Numbered from the stretch's first letter, positions 33,749 through 43,243 are shown. The stretch is 64,000 nucleotides of DNA from Pseudomonas migulae NBRC 103157 (GCF_002091715.1 NZ_BDAG01000024.1:1-64000); one strand, 5' to 3'. Notes: generated by a model not told the origin, from the letters alone. Program-made: numbers and translations.

Positions 33749-35287
33749 TTAGCTGATGGCCTTCAAGGCCTGTTCCTGAAATTGGGCCAGCAGTACGCGC
33801 CGCAGCACCTTGCCCACTGGAGATTTGGGAATCTGGTCGATGAACTGGTAACGCCGTGGCCGCTTGAATTTGGCCAGGCCCGAAGCGATGCAATGGGCAT
33901 CGAGGTCGCCTTCCGAGACCTCGGCGCGCAGCTTGATAAATGCGGCAATGATCTTGCCCCACTGCTCGTCGGGCAGACCGACCACCACCACTTCTTCTAC
34001 TGCCGGGTGCAGAGAGAGCATGTTTTCGATTTCTGCCGGGCTGACGTTTTCGCCGCCGGTGATGATCAAGTCATCGACACGACCGGTGACGAATAGATCG
34101 CCCTCCAGATCGAAGTAGCCGATGTCACCGGTGAAATACCATCCGTCACGCAATGCCTTGGCGGTCGCTTCGGGGCGGTTCAGGTAGCCTTCGAACGCCT
34201 CGTCACTCGCCAGGTCGGCGATGATCTGGCCCTCTTCCAATGGGTTGACCTGCACGTCCGCCGTTTCAGCATCGATCGGCACCACGCGCACGCGCTGGTT
34301 CATTGCACTGCGCCCTGACGAACCGGGTTTGCGGCTGGCTTGCTGGTCGATGGTGAAGGTGTAGATCTCCGAGCTGCCGTAATGATTGACGAACAATTGC
34401 GGCTGGAACGCCTGCTCGACGCGACGCATCAAACCGTCGCTCATCGGCGCACCGGCAAAGCCTATTTTCTCCACACTGGCGACTCGCTCGCGGGCAAAGG
34501 CCGGGTGTTCGATGAGCATGTGGTAGAGCGTCGGCACCAGGTACAGGTTGCTGACCTTTTCCCGCTCGATGGCCTGCAGCGTGGCTTCCACGTCGAACTT
34601 CGGCACACAGACGAAATGTCCGTCGATCAGCGCCATGGACAGCAACGAACGCACGCCCATGGTGTGGTAAAGCGGCATGACGCCCAGCGTGCACTCGTTC
34701 TGGCGGTAGAGGTTTTGCGCTACGTGGGCAACCGCCGCGGCGCGTTCGCTGCGGTGCCGACGGGGCACGCCCTTGGGCTTGCTGGTGGTTCCGGAGGTGT
34801 ACAGCAGCAGTGAAAAGTCTTCGGCGTCGGCCTGCAAAATGATGCCGGAGGGGGTCTGCGAACACAGTTCCTCGAAACTCAGGTCGGTGTTGGCGGCACG
34901 CAGACCGGTGGCTATCCGTGGCAACCTTGTGGCGGCGCTGCAACCGGCCACGGCGGTCACGGTCGCGTCGTCGTAAGCCACTGCCCGAATTTGCGCATCT
35001 TCGATGCAGTAGCCCAGTTCATCGGCAGTCGAACGCCAGTTCAACGGGGTCATGACGATGCCCGCAAACTGACAGGCCCAATGCAGGGTCGCCATCTGCC
35101 AGCGGTTTTGCATCACTACCAGCAGTCGATCACCGCGTTGCAGCCCAAGGCATTGCAAGCCCCAGGCGGCACTCTGGATATCGACGAACCATTCTTCATA
35201 GGTTTTCTTCAACGCACCGTCACTGACCGCCACGGCGTGCGGCCGGCGTTCAACGGCAGCGAGGAAACTGCGTCCGAGATCGAACAT
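33749..35287 (-). CDS. acyl/aryl-CoA ligase (AMP-dependent)
   Basis: This 512-residue ANL-superfamily ligase has the phosphate-binding loop LLLYTSGTTSKPKGVPRRH, the aromatic A5 region NHYGSSEIYT, the hinge motif WYFTGDIGY...GRVDDLIITGGENVSP, and the C-terminal catalytic lysine in IPKSPVGKVLRRVL. Such enzymes activate a carboxylate with ATP and CoA. ATG 35287 begins at MFDLGRSF; the frame is open upstream but overlaps the 2Fe-2S gene. It lies five bases after the 2Fe-2S subunit gene. This coupling suggests that the hydroxylase acts on the CoA thioester or on the free acid before activation. Confidence 0.92.
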   Translation of the reverse strand: MFDLGRSFLAAVERRPHAVAVSDGALKKTYEEWFVDIQSAAWGLQCLGLQRGDRLLVVMQNRWQMATLHWACQFAGIVMTPLNWRSTADELGYCIEDAQIRAVAYDDATVTAVAGCSAATRLPRIATGLRAANTDLSFEELCSQTPSGIILQADAEDFSLLLYTSGTTSKPKGVPRRHRSERAAAVAHVAQNLYRQNECTLGVMPLYHTMGVRSLLSMALIDGHFVCVPKFDVEATLQAIEREKVSNLYLVPTLYHMLIEHPAFARERVASVEKIGFAGAPMSDGLMRRVEQAFQPQLFVNHYGSSEIYTFTIDQQASRKPGSSGRSAMNQRVRVVPIDAETADVQVNPLEEGQIIADLASDEAFEGYLNRPEATAKALRDGWYFTGDIGYFDLEGDLFVTGRVDDLIITGGENVSPAEIENMLSLHPAVEEVVVVGLPDEQWGKIIAAFIKLRAEVSEGDLDAHCIASGLAKFKRPRRYQFIDQIPKSPVGKVLRRVLLAQFQEQALKAIS

Positions 35288-35292
35288 TTTTG

Positions 35293-35793
35293 TTATACCC
35301 CTTTGTTCGTTTGGCGCTGGGCAGCGACTTCGAGCACGGCCTGGACGATGCCGGTGTAGCCGGTGCAGCGACATAGATGCCCCGAAAGCATGTCGCGTAC
35401 CTGGGTCTCGTCCGGGTCGGGTACCCGTTCGAGGAAATCCACGCAGGACATGAGAATGCCCGCAGTGCAAAAGCCGCACTGCAAGGCGTGATGACGGCGA
35501 AAGGCTTGTTGCAGGTCGCTCAGTGTGTCGTCGTCAGCCAGCGACTCGACGGTCTCGATACGCCGCTCGTGCCCCTGTACCGCGAGCATCAGGCAGGAAC
35601 GCATGGCGACTCCGTCCACCAGCACCGTGCAGGCACCGCAGACACCGTGTTCGCATCCGACATGGACACCGGTGGCACCGAGGTCGTGGCGCAGGAAGTC
35701 GCAGAGTTGGGTCCGCGGCTCAGCCAGGGCTTCGCGGGAGCGGCCGTTGAGTTCCAGGCGGATCGGAAAGGTTTGGTCGGCAGTTACACGCAT
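35293..35793 (-). CDS. molybdenum hydroxylase 2Fe-2S subunit (CoxS-like)
   Basis: This 166-residue protein has two 2Fe-2S clusters: the plant ferredoxin-type CEHGVCGACTVLVDGVAMRSC-like set near residue 47, and the C-terminal CGFCTAGI and HLCRCTGY set. It is the small electron-transfer subunit of xanthine dehydrogenase/CO dehydrogenase-type enzymes. AAGGAG lies seven bases upstream of ATG 35793. It is next to the FAD subunit (two-base gap) and the ligase (five-base gap), so all are one operon. Confidence 0.95.
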   Translation of the reverse strand: MRVTADQTFPIRLELNGRSREALAEPRTQLCDFLRHDLGATGVHVGCEHGVCGACTVLVDGVAMRSCLMLAVQGHERRIETVESLADDDTLSDLQQAFRRHHALQCGFCTAGILMSCVDFLERVPDPDETQVRDMLSGHLCRCTGYTGIVQAVLEVAAQRQTNKGV

Positions 35794-35795
35794 GT

Positions 35796-36602
35796 TCAGA
35801 CTCCTTCGATCAGCTGGTGACCCAGCTCGCGAATCAGTTGGCGGCGATAGGCAGCGCTGGCGTGCACATCGTCTTGTGCATCGAGCGACCAGGCGGTTTG
35901 ATTGAGCGCGTCCGGCAGCTCCGCACCACGAGGCAGGCTGCGACGTTGCGGACGGTCGGCGACCCCGCCGATGCCGAGTTCGACCTGGTCCGCGCCGATG
36001 GCAGCGGCCAGGGAGACAATTGCAAAGTCGCCGTGGCGCATGGCGATCTCGCGGAAGCGATAGGTAATGCCTTCGCGCTTGAGCGGAAAGCGCACCTCGA
36101 CGACCAGTTCATCCGCACGCTTGTCGGTGGTGAGAATGCCTTGGAAGAAGTCGGCAGCCTTGACAATGCGCTTGCCTTTTTTCGACTCCAGAACGATCTC
36201 GCCACCCAACGTCACCAGGCACAGCGGCAACTCGGCGCTCGGGTCGGCATGAGCCACCGAACCGCAGACTGTGCCGCGATTACGCGTCTGGAAGTGACCG
36301 ATCCAAGGCATTGCCAGCGCCAATAAAGGCACCTCGTCCATCAGGGTCGAACGCGCCAGCAACTGCGCCTGTCGTACCCCGGCACCTACCGCCAGACAAT
36401 CCTTGCGCAGTTCGATATAGGCCAGGTCAGCCACATGATTGATATCGATCAGCAACTTGGGCTGAGCCAGGCGCATGTTCAGCACCGCCATCAGCGATTG
36501 GCCACCGGCGATGATGCGAGCTTCCTGGCCGTACTCGGCGAGCAACTCAACCACCTGACGACGGTTGTCAGCCCGAACGTAATCGAAAGCAGCCGGTTTC
36601 AT
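35796..36602 (-). CDS. molybdenum hydroxylase FAD subunit (CoxM-like)
   Basis: This 268-residue FAD-binding subunit carries ARIIAGGQSLMAVLNMRLA and GTVCGSVAHADPSAELPL, the two FAD-contact motifs of the CoxM/xanthine dehydrogenase medium chain. It transfers electrons from the 2Fe-2S subunit to the final acceptor. GGGAGG lies five bases upstream of ATG 36602. Its start overlaps the large subunit's stop by four bases. Confidence 0.95.
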   Translation of the reverse strand: MKPAAFDYVRADNRRQVVELLAEYGQEARIIAGGQSLMAVLNMRLAQPKLLIDINHVADLAYIELRKDCLAVGAGVRQAQLLARSTLMDEVPLLALAMPWIGHFQTRNRGTVCGSVAHADPSAELPLCLVTLGGEIVLESKKGKRIVKAADFFQGILTTDKRADELVVEVRFPLKREGITYRFREIAMRHGDFAIVSLAAAIGADQVELGIGGVADRPQRRSLPRGAELPDALNQTAWSLDAQDDVHASAAYRRQLIRELGHQLIEGV

Positions 36603-39598
36603 TGCGCACCTCCCTTGCCAAACAGCGCGCCAAGCGAGGCCCGCAATCGCGCCCACCACCCGGTGGAGATGGCTTGGCCGCTGACCCGTTGTGACAGGCG
36701 AGTAAATATTTGTCCGATGATCACTTTCGAGGCCCCTTGCAGCATTCGGCCGCCGACCGCGGCGACTTTGCCGCTGACCGCCACCTGGTATTGGTATTCC
36801 AGGCGTGTGTGGCCATTTTCCAGTTCAACGAAACGCACCTTGGCCTGCCCCTGGGCCGACCCCATCGAGCTGCTGCCGGAACCGGACAGACGCAATGAAT
36901 GCGGCGGGTCCAGATCACTCAGGGCAACCTTGGCCTCGAAGCGCGCGCGGATCATGCCGACGCCGACGGTGACGTCCGCGCGGTAACGGTTTTCGCCTTC
37001 AAGCACGAGGTCGTGGCAACCGGGAATGATCGCCGCCAGCGTCTGCGGGTCGAGCAAGGTATCGAAGACCTGTTGCGGCGAAGCAGGAATCACCACCGAG
37101 TCGTTGGCCCGCAGTGCCGGTCCACCGGCAGGTGCTGCGTCGAGGTTTTCATCGGCCTCCATACCGGCGGGCCGTGGTGGCTCGTCGATGCCGATGAGCG
37201 TGCGTACTTTCGAGGGCGTCAGTGGCAGACGGATGTCCGATCGACCGAGGGCGTCGGCCACCGCGTTGGCGATGCACACCGGCGTGCTCATATTGTTGCC
37301 CTCGCCCACACCCTTGGCGCCCAGTGGGGTGAATGGCGATGGCGTTTCCATGTGCAGGATCATCGGTTCGATCACTTCCGGTGCGGTCGGCACCAGATAA
37401 TCGGCGAAGGTCCCGCTCAGGAAGCTGCCGTCCTCGCCGTAGGCGAATTCTTCCATCAGCGCCGCGCCGAGGCCTTGGGTGAAGCCACCACGAATCTGGC
37501 CATCCACCAGCGCCGGGTTGAGCAGGCGGCCGGCGTCATGGCAGGTGACGTAGCGATCGATGTGGATCTCGCCGGTCATGCGGTCGATTTCCAGACCACA
37601 GATGTCGAAGACAAAGCCGTAGCACAGCGAGCTGTTGACCTGATCCTTGTCGTCCGGTGCCTCCAATTGCGGCGGGCTCCAGAAGGCGGTTTCGCGCAGA
37701 CCGCCGCTTTCACCTTCCGGCAGCAGGCCCGGCGACCAATGGGTCGCACCGGCAATCCGATGGAATGGCGCCACCGCCCCGCCATTGACCACAAAAATCT
37801 TGCCACCCGCGAAACGAATATCTTCGGGACTGGCCTGCAATTGCTCCGCGGCAATCGCGGCGAGGCGATCACGGATCTTCAGCGCGGCCTTATAGACGGC
37901 ACCGGCCACAGCACCGGCGAAACGGCTGGAATAGTTGCCCGAGGCAATCGACCACGCGTCCTTCTGAGTGTCCAGCTCGACGTTGACCACGATGGATTCC
38001 AGCGCAACCCCAAGCACTTCGGCGACGACTTGAGCGACGGTGGTTTGATGGCCCTGCCCTTGCGGTGCCGAGGACACATGCACACTGACGTCACCCAACG
38101 GGCCGACGTTGATGGTTGCGGTGGCGACAGCGCCGTTTTTCGGACCGGCCTTGCGCCGCTCTTCGGGCGTCATCGCGGTGGTGATGTAACCCATGTTGGA
38201 AATCGAGGGTTCGATGACCGCGGCATAACCAATGCCATAGATTCGGCCTTCGGCACGCGCCTGATCACGACGTTTGAGCAACTCCTCGAGTCCGCCATCA
38301 GCCGCCGCCAAGGCAATGCCTGCCTGGTAATTGCCGGAATCGAGCAACGCACCGGCTGCCGCGCGATAAGGGAAGGCATCGGCCGGCACCAGGTTGCGGC
38401 GGATCACGTCCAACGGATCAAGCTTCAACTGCACGGCGATGTGTTGCAGCAGCCGCTCAAGGGCGAAATACACCTGCGGGCCACCAAAACCACGGTTCAG
38501 GCCGGAAGGGGTTTTGTTGGTCAACACCACGCGGTTGCGCACTTGCAAATTGCGGATCGCGTAAGCACCCGTCAGGTTGCCGTGCATACGGTAAAAAGTC
38601 GCAGGTTCAGGCGCTCTCAGGTAGGCGCCACAATCGTCGATCTGGTCATAACGCAACGCGGTGATACGGCCATCGGCTTCTACCGCCGCTTCAATCTCGG
38701 TCACCCGATTGGTCGCCGAAGAAGCCCCCTGAAGATGTTCCAGACGGTCCTCGACCCACTTCACCGGTGCGCCGACCTTGCGTGACGCCAGGCCCATCAT
38801 CACCACGTAAGGGAAAACCCCTTGCTTGATGCCAAAGCTGCCGCCGGAATCTTTCGGTGTGCGCAAACGCAAGCGGTTGCCGGGCACATTCAGTGCCCGG
38901 GCCATGACCGTGTGCAACGCATAGGGGCCCTGGAAATTGGCCAGCACGTCATAAATGCCGGTGGCGCGCTCGTACTGAGCCAGCACCACATAGCATTCAA
39001 TGGGTGTGCAGGAACTGCGCGGAAACTTCACTTTGAGCGAGACCTTGTGCGGCGCCTGTTCGAAGGCCTGCTCCGGCTCGCCATAACGAAAGCGCCGTTC
39101 GTTGACCACGTTGCTGCCGACTGCTTCGTGCAGGATCGGCGCCTGTTCGGCGGTGGCCAGTTCAGGATCGATGATCGGTGGCAGCGGCTCGTATTCAACG
39201 CGCACCCCTTCGATGGCGTCCTCGGCCAGATAGCGGCTCTCGGCGATCACCACCGCCACCGGCTCCCCGACGTAACGCACCTTGTCGACGGCGACGCACC
39301 AGTGCTCCATCGGCTGACGCACACCCACCGGGAACGGCAGCGCCCAGCGTTTGACGTCTTCGCCGACCAGCACGCCGTGCACGCCTTTCATCAGCAGCGC
39401 ACGGGAAAAGTCCACCGAGGTGATACGTGCATGAGCGTGGGGTGAGCGGATGATCGCCGCATGGAGCGTACCCGGAGGGATCGCAGCGTCATCGGCATAG
39501 CAGCCGAGGCCGCGCAACAATGCGGCGTCCTCGACACGGGTCTGACGGGCGCCGATGTGGCCGGTCTGGCTTTCGGTAGCAGGCTGGAAACTAGTCAT
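36599..39598 (-). CDS. molybdenum hydroxylase large subunit fused to a CoxG/SRPBCC domain
   Basis: This 999-residue protein joins two parts. Residues about 15-800 form the Mo-cofactor-binding subunit of xanthine dehydrogenase/CoxL type, with the catalytic glutamate in GAKGVGEGNNM near residue 780. Residues about 840-980 form an SRPBCC domain of the CoxG type (VIPASPQQVFDTLLDPQTLA, then MLQGASKVIIGQIFTRL), normally a separate protein. The active-site loop reads SGLNRGFGGPQVY. It lacks the AYxCSFR selenocysteine/cysteine loop of true CO dehydrogenase and the AYRGAGRPE of xanthine enzymes. The substrate is therefore neither CO nor a simple purine; an aromatic or alicyclic acid or its CoA ester is more likely. 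It is first in the operon, with a weak ribosome binding site. Confidence 0.92.
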   Translation of the reverse strand: MTSFQPATESQTGHIGARQTRVEDAALLRGLGCYADDAAIPPGTLHAAIIRSPHAHARITSVDFSRALLMKGVHGVLVGEDVKRWALPFPVGVRQPMEHWCVAVDKVRYVGEPVAVVIAESRYLAEDAIEGVRVEYEPLPPIIDPELATAEQAPILHEAVGSNVVNERRFRYGEPEQAFEQAPHKVSLKVKFPRSSCTPIECYVVLAQYERATGIYDVLANFQGPYALHTVMARALNVPGNRLRLRTPKDSGGSFGIKQGVFPYVVMMGLASRKVGAPVKWVEDRLEHLQGASSATNRVTEIEAAVEADGRITALRYDQIDDCGAYLRAPEPATFYRMHGNLTGAYAIRNLQVRNRVVLTNKTPSGLNRGFGGPQVYFALERLLQHIAVQLKLDPLDVIRRNLVPADAFPYRAAAGALLDSGNYQAGIALAAADGGLEELLKRRDQARAEGRIYGIGYAAVIEPSISNMGYITTAMTPEERRKAGPKNGAVATATINVGPLGDVSVHVSSAPQGQGHQTTVAQVVAEVLGVALESIVVNVELDTQKDAWSIASGNYSSRFAGAVAGAVYKAALKIRDRLAAIAAEQLQASPEDIRFAGGKIFVVNGGAVAPFHRIAGATHWSPGLLPEGESGGLRETAFWSPPQLEAPDDKDQVNSSLCYGFVFDICGLEIDRMTGEIHIDRYVTCHDAGRLLNPALVDGQIRGGFTQGLGAALMEEFAYGEDGSFLSGTFADYLVPTAPEVIEPMILHMETPSPFTPLGAKGVGEGNNMSTPVCIANAVADALGRSDIRLPLTPSKVRTLIGIDEPPRPAGMEADENLDAAPAGGPALRANDSVVIPASPQQVFDTLLDPQTLAAIIPGCHDLVLEGENRYRADVTVGVGMIRARFEAKVALSDLDPPHSLRLSGSGSSSMGSAQGQAKVRFVELENGHTRLEYQYQVAVSGKVAAVGGRMLQGASKVIIGQIFTRLSQRVSGQAISTGWWARLRASLGALFGKGGAQ

Positions 39599-39705
39599 TT
39601 TTTTCGCGGCTCTTGTTGTTGTGCAGCGCGATAGCGTTAGAGCCGAGTGTGTGAGAAAGGCGCGGGGAGCGCCTTGCCTGAGGAGAGGGAGTTCTGCGCT
39701 GGGGT

Positions 39706-39750
39706 CTGAAAATTTGCCTTAGCGTCTGATTTTCAGGTCTGGGTCCAGAC
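39706..39750. promoter_or_regulatory. paired inverted repeats upstream of the hydroxylase operon
   Basis: CTGAAAAT (39706-39713) is repeated inverted as ATTTTCAG (39729-39736). Immediately after, GTCTGG (39737-39742) and CCAGAC (39745-39750) form a second perfect dyad. They lie about 110-150 bases upstream of the large-subunit start and just beyond the GGDEF/EAL stop. They could be operator sites or a weak terminator of the upstream gene. Confidence 0.45.
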
Positions 39751-39761
39751 AGAATTGGCGG

Positions 39762-41972
39762 TCAGGGATGGGACGCGGGATGGCTCAGGAAAGCTTCGAT
39801 TTCTGCATAGGGCATCGGTTTGGCAAAGTAATACCCCTGAAAAACATCGCAGCGACTGCCCTTCAGAAAATCCACCTGAGACGCCGTTTCCACGCCTTCG
39901 GCGACCACCGTAAGGCTGAGGTGATGGGCCATGGAAATAATGCCTTGGGTGATCGCTGCATCGTGATGGTCAGTGGCGATTTCCTGGATGAACGAGCGGT
40001 CGATCTTGATCTTGTCGATGGGCAAACGCTTGAGGTAGCTGAGGCTGGAAAAACCGGTGCCAAAATCATCGAGCGCAATGAGCACCCCCAACGCCTTGAG
40101 CTGGTGCAACGTGTCGATCGCCTGTTCAGCGTTATGCAACAGAAGCGACTCGGTGATCTCCAACTCCAACTGCTCTCCACGCAGTCCATGTTTCTCCAGG
40201 CTGGCTTGGACACACTGGACGAAATGGCCACGCTGAAAATGCATCGGCGAAATATTCACCGCCATCGAAATGCCCGTGATGCCCTGCTCGCCTAGCTGGC
40301 GCAGCTGCGCGCAGGCCGTATCGAGTACCCAAAGGCTCAGCGGGATGATCTGACCACTGTCCTCTGCCACCGGCACAAACACCGCTGGTGAGATGAATCC
40401 TTTTCCCGGATGTTCCCAGCGCAACAACGCTTCGATCCCGACCACCCGACTCGTGAGCGCGTCTATCTGCGGTTGATAATGCAGCTTGAACGACTGAGTT
40501 TCGATAGCCTTTTGCAGGTCATTGCGCAGGCTCGCGTGCTCGCAAACGCGCTGATTAAGATCGCTGGTGTACCATTGAAAGTTATTGCGCCCTTGCTGCT
40601 TGGCTTTGTACATGGCCATGTCAGCCTGCTGGATCAGTTGCATCGGCTGCTCGATGTGACCATCACTCAAGGTGATGCCGATACTTGCACTCACGTGCAG
40701 GTCAATGCCCTGGATGCAGTAGGGTCTGGCAATGCTGGCCATCAAGCGCTCGACCACCGGTACAACGTCCTCATCACGAAGCAGGTCCGGCAGCAGCACG
40801 ATAAATTCGTCACCGCCCATGCGCACGATGGTATCGCCGGGACGAACCTGCCGGGTCATACGCTGCGCCACCTCAATCAGCACCTGATCGCCGAAGTAAT
40901 GTCCGATCGAATCGTTGATGGATTTGAACCCATCCAGATCAATGCACATCACCGCCAGACGACGCTCACGCCGACGGCTGATGTGACAATCCAGAACAAG
41001 CCGGTCTTCAAGCGAAACACGGTTAAGCAAACCGGTCAGGCGGTCATGGCTGGCGTTGAAGCTCAATTGGCGCTCGAAATGCTTCTGCTCGCTGATGTCA
41101 CGGGCAATGCCAAATACCCCGACGATCTCACCGTTGACCATGATCGGCAGATTAGAGATGTCCATGGTCAGCAGTTTTTGACTCTCGTCGAGAACCCGTG
41201 CCTCGAAGCGCTGAGGTTCTCCGGCGCGGGCTGCGGAAAAATGCTGACTGACCCGTTCCAGGTCTTCTTCGAGTACCAGATGGGAAAAGTGATGACCAAT
41301 GAAGTCGGTCGCGGTGTGCGGTTTCAGCTTCAGGCCTGCCGGATTCACACTCTGGATGTTGCCGGCCAGATCGAGGGCGAACACCGGGTTGGGGTTGTAG
41401 GTAAACAATGAACGAAAACGTTGTTCGCTTTCCTCCAGACGTTGGCCGTCACGCTCATGCCGGATCGCAATGACTGCCAGCTGGGCCGCGCGGGCCAGTC
41501 GTTGAATTTGCGCCTCATCCGGCGCATTCGTGCGGTTCTGATACAGGGCAAACGTACCCAACACGCTTCCCAGATGGGAGAGCAAAGGCACCGACCAGCA
41601 GGAACGCAGGTTATGCCCCAGCGCCAGGCCTCGAAAACGCTCCCAGTTTGGATCTCGGGCGATGTCTTCGGTGACCACAAGCTCGCGCCGGAACGCTGCG
41701 GTGCCACAGGTTCCTTCATGTGGCCCAATCAGCATTCCATGAATCGCGTCACTGTATTCGACCGGGAGGCTGGGCGCCGCGCCGCTAAGCAAGCGTTTGC
41801 CCTCGGCATCAGTGAGCAGTATCGAGCAGAAGGTTTCGGGGGCCTGATCGTCAAGCATCTGGCAAATGGCGCAGAGTATGTCGACCAGATGATGATCGGT
41901 CGCGATCATACCGAGAATGTCACGTTGCGACTCAGGGAATGTCTTGCTGTGAAAACCTGGACGAGTATTCAT
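39762..41972 (-). CDS. GAF-PAS-GGDEF-EAL cyclic-di-GMP protein
   Basis: This 736-residue signalling protein has a GAF domain (about 15-170), a PAS domain (about 185-300), a GGDEF domain with intact RMGGDEF, and an EAL domain with EALLRW, TESLLL and DDFGTG. Both the cyclase signature and the phosphodiesterase metal-binding residues look intact, so either or both activities are possible. No membrane segment is seen, so it is probably cytosolic. AGGA precedes ATG 41972; the frame is open upstream without a better site. It appears to be transcribed alone. Confidence 0.93.
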   Translation of the reverse strand: MNTRPGFHSKTFPESQRDILGMIATDHHLVDILCAICQMLDDQAPETFCSILLTDAEGKRLLSGAAPSLPVEYSDAIHGMLIGPHEGTCGTAAFRRELVVTEDIARDPNWERFRGLALGHNLRSCWSVPLLSHLGSVLGTFALYQNRTNAPDEAQIQRLARAAQLAVIAIRHERDGQRLEESEQRFRSLFTYNPNPVFALDLAGNIQSVNPAGLKLKPHTATDFIGHHFSHLVLEEDLERVSQHFSAARAGEPQRFEARVLDESQKLLTMDISNLPIMVNGEIVGVFGIARDISEQKHFERQLSFNASHDRLTGLLNRVSLEDRLVLDCHISRRRERRLAVMCIDLDGFKSINDSIGHYFGDQVLIEVAQRMTRQVRPGDTIVRMGGDEFIVLLPDLLRDEDVVPVVERLMASIARPYCIQGIDLHVSASIGITLSDGHIEQPMQLIQQADMAMYKAKQQGRNNFQWYTSDLNQRVCEHASLRNDLQKAIETQSFKLHYQPQIDALTSRVVGIEALLRWEHPGKGFISPAVFVPVAEDSGQIIPLSLWVLDTACAQLRQLGEQGITGISMAVNISPMHFQRGHFVQCVQASLEKHGLRGEQLELEITESLLLHNAEQAIDTLHQLKALGVLIALDDFGTGFSSLSYLKRLPIDKIKIDRSFIQEIATDHHDAAITQGIISMAHHLSLTVVAEGVETASQVDFLKGSRCDVFQGYYFAKPMPYAEIEAFLSHPASHP

Positions 41973-42212
41973 GGTGGTTCCTGAAGACTCTCGAGGTCGT
42001 CCGGTCTTCAGAGAGCCTGGAATAGTAGGCGGCCGATCACTGTCCACTAGTGCGTCGGACGCGCACTCTATAGAGCACCGACCAACTAAAAAAAGGCTCA
42101 GATCCAACATAAAAAACAGTATCAGATTGCCGCCGTCTGGCTGACTTCGCTTTCTCGACTCGCGGCAATTTCTCGGCCAATTTCATCCACCTCCTGCCCA
42201 CCCTGCGCGCAG

Positions 42213-42410
42213 CCGTCGCCGGCTGCGGGCTGCGGGCTGGCTTTCCTGCCCGAAGATATGGTGCAGAAGGAAATTACTGACGGGAGCCTGGTGCGGGTGC
42301 TGGAGGACTGGTGCCAACCCTTTCCCGGGTATCACCTCTACTACCCTAACCGCCGTGAACATTCGACTGCGTTTGGCGTAGTGGTTGATGCGCTACGTTA
42401 CAAGCGCTGA
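42213..42410 (+). pseudogene. C-terminal remnant of a LysR regulator
   Basis: About 65 codons read GCGLAFLPEDMVQKEI, LVRVLEDWCQPFPGYHLYYP and FGVVVDALRYKR before the stop at 42408-42410. This is the last part of a LysR effector domain (LPEDMVQxxxxxGxLVRVLEDWxPPxPGYHLYYPxRR). The rest is absent, and a frame disturbance lies upstream near 42,200. The remainder of the gap to 42,745 shows no gene. Confidence 0.78.
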
Positions 42411-42745
42411 GGAAGGGGCTATTGCTGACGCCTGCTCTCGATTAGTGAAGGGCTGGTTTTGGCTGTGGATTCAACCGGTCGAGAGGGACTGCTTTCGATT
42501 GTCCAGAGCGGACATTTCTTTGGTTCCCAGAAGCTACGCTGTCAGTTGCCGAGGGCTATGGATATCCAAATGTTCCTGCGGGGTCGGTTTATGGTTGAAT
42601 AGTTTGCGTCTTTTGCGCCTTGCGAACAGACGCCACGTCTGCTTTTCGATTCCCCCCAGAGAGCTATTCGGCCTGTCGTATACGCGCTAAAATGCGACTG
42701 TCAACCGCCTACTCGTTATCAGCTGATTAGAAAGATGGAGCTTTT

Positions 42746-43042
42746 GTGTTCGCAGCTATTCGCTTCCGCATTTACTGTTTCATCGGTGCGCTGGTATTCC
42801 TATTCGTTGCTTATGGGATGGGCCTGAATCTATATGACGCTCTGACCATTTCGGATTTCAATGCGGTAACGACATATCGTCCGCACACGATGATGGAAAA
42901 CGTTGTATATGAAGAGCTGCAAAAGCGCTTCTTTTCGAATCTGTTGCTCAAAGCTTTTTCTTTCATTGTATCCGTCGCATTAACGCTCGCTATGCTATGG
43001 GGGGTGCTGAGGGGACCGGGGGCCTTCAAGCGCCGGGATTAA
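42746..43042 (+). CDS. small membrane protein of unknown function
   Basis: This 98-residue frame begins with GTG 42746, five bases after GGAG. It contains two hydrophobic segments (IYCFIGALVFLFVAYGMG and LKAFSFIVSVALTLAMLWGV) separated by a polar loop of about 40 residues. The family is not recognised. GC is lower than in flanking genes and it lies between two gene remnants, so it is probably acquired DNA. Confidence 0.5.
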   Translation: MFAAIRFRIYCFIGALVFLFVAYGMGLNLYDALTISDFNAVTTYRPHTMMENVVYEELQKRFFSNLLLKAFSFIVSVALTLAMLWGVLRGPGAFKRRD

Positions 43043-43045
43043 CAG

Positions 43046-43243
43046 CCTCCTGCTCGCCAGCTTTGGTTCGAGCCTTCAGGACGCCTGATTCGCGCCGACT
43101 GCTTGCCCCTCGACGAAACCTCGATCACCGCCCTGCAACACCTGACGGACTTCCTCCAGCGTTGGGACTTCATTCCCCAACGCTTCGATGTCCGCGACTG
43201 GATCGATCCGCGTCCGCTGGAGGAGGTTTGTCGGGTGATCTGA
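43046..43243 (+). pseudogene. C-terminal remnant of an unidentified gene
   Basis: An open frame without a start codon reads LWFEPSGRLIRADCLPLDET, then FLQRWDFIPQRFDVRDWIDP and ends EEVCRVI before TGA at 43241. Codon bias is normal for this genome, and the sequence looks like the C terminus of a solute-binding protein of an ABC transporter, but I cannot confirm the family. The upstream part is lost at the junction with the small membrane protein gene. Confidence 0.5.

Noticed and set aside
36899..38785. 628-codon plus-strand frame opposite the hydroxylase large subunit
   Set aside because: Antisense of an intact and clearly recognised protein.
36599..39598. Aerobic CO dehydrogenase
   Set aside because: The large-subunit active-site loop lacks the AYxCSFR signature, so CO oxidation is unlikely despite CoxSML-like order and the CoxG-like domain.
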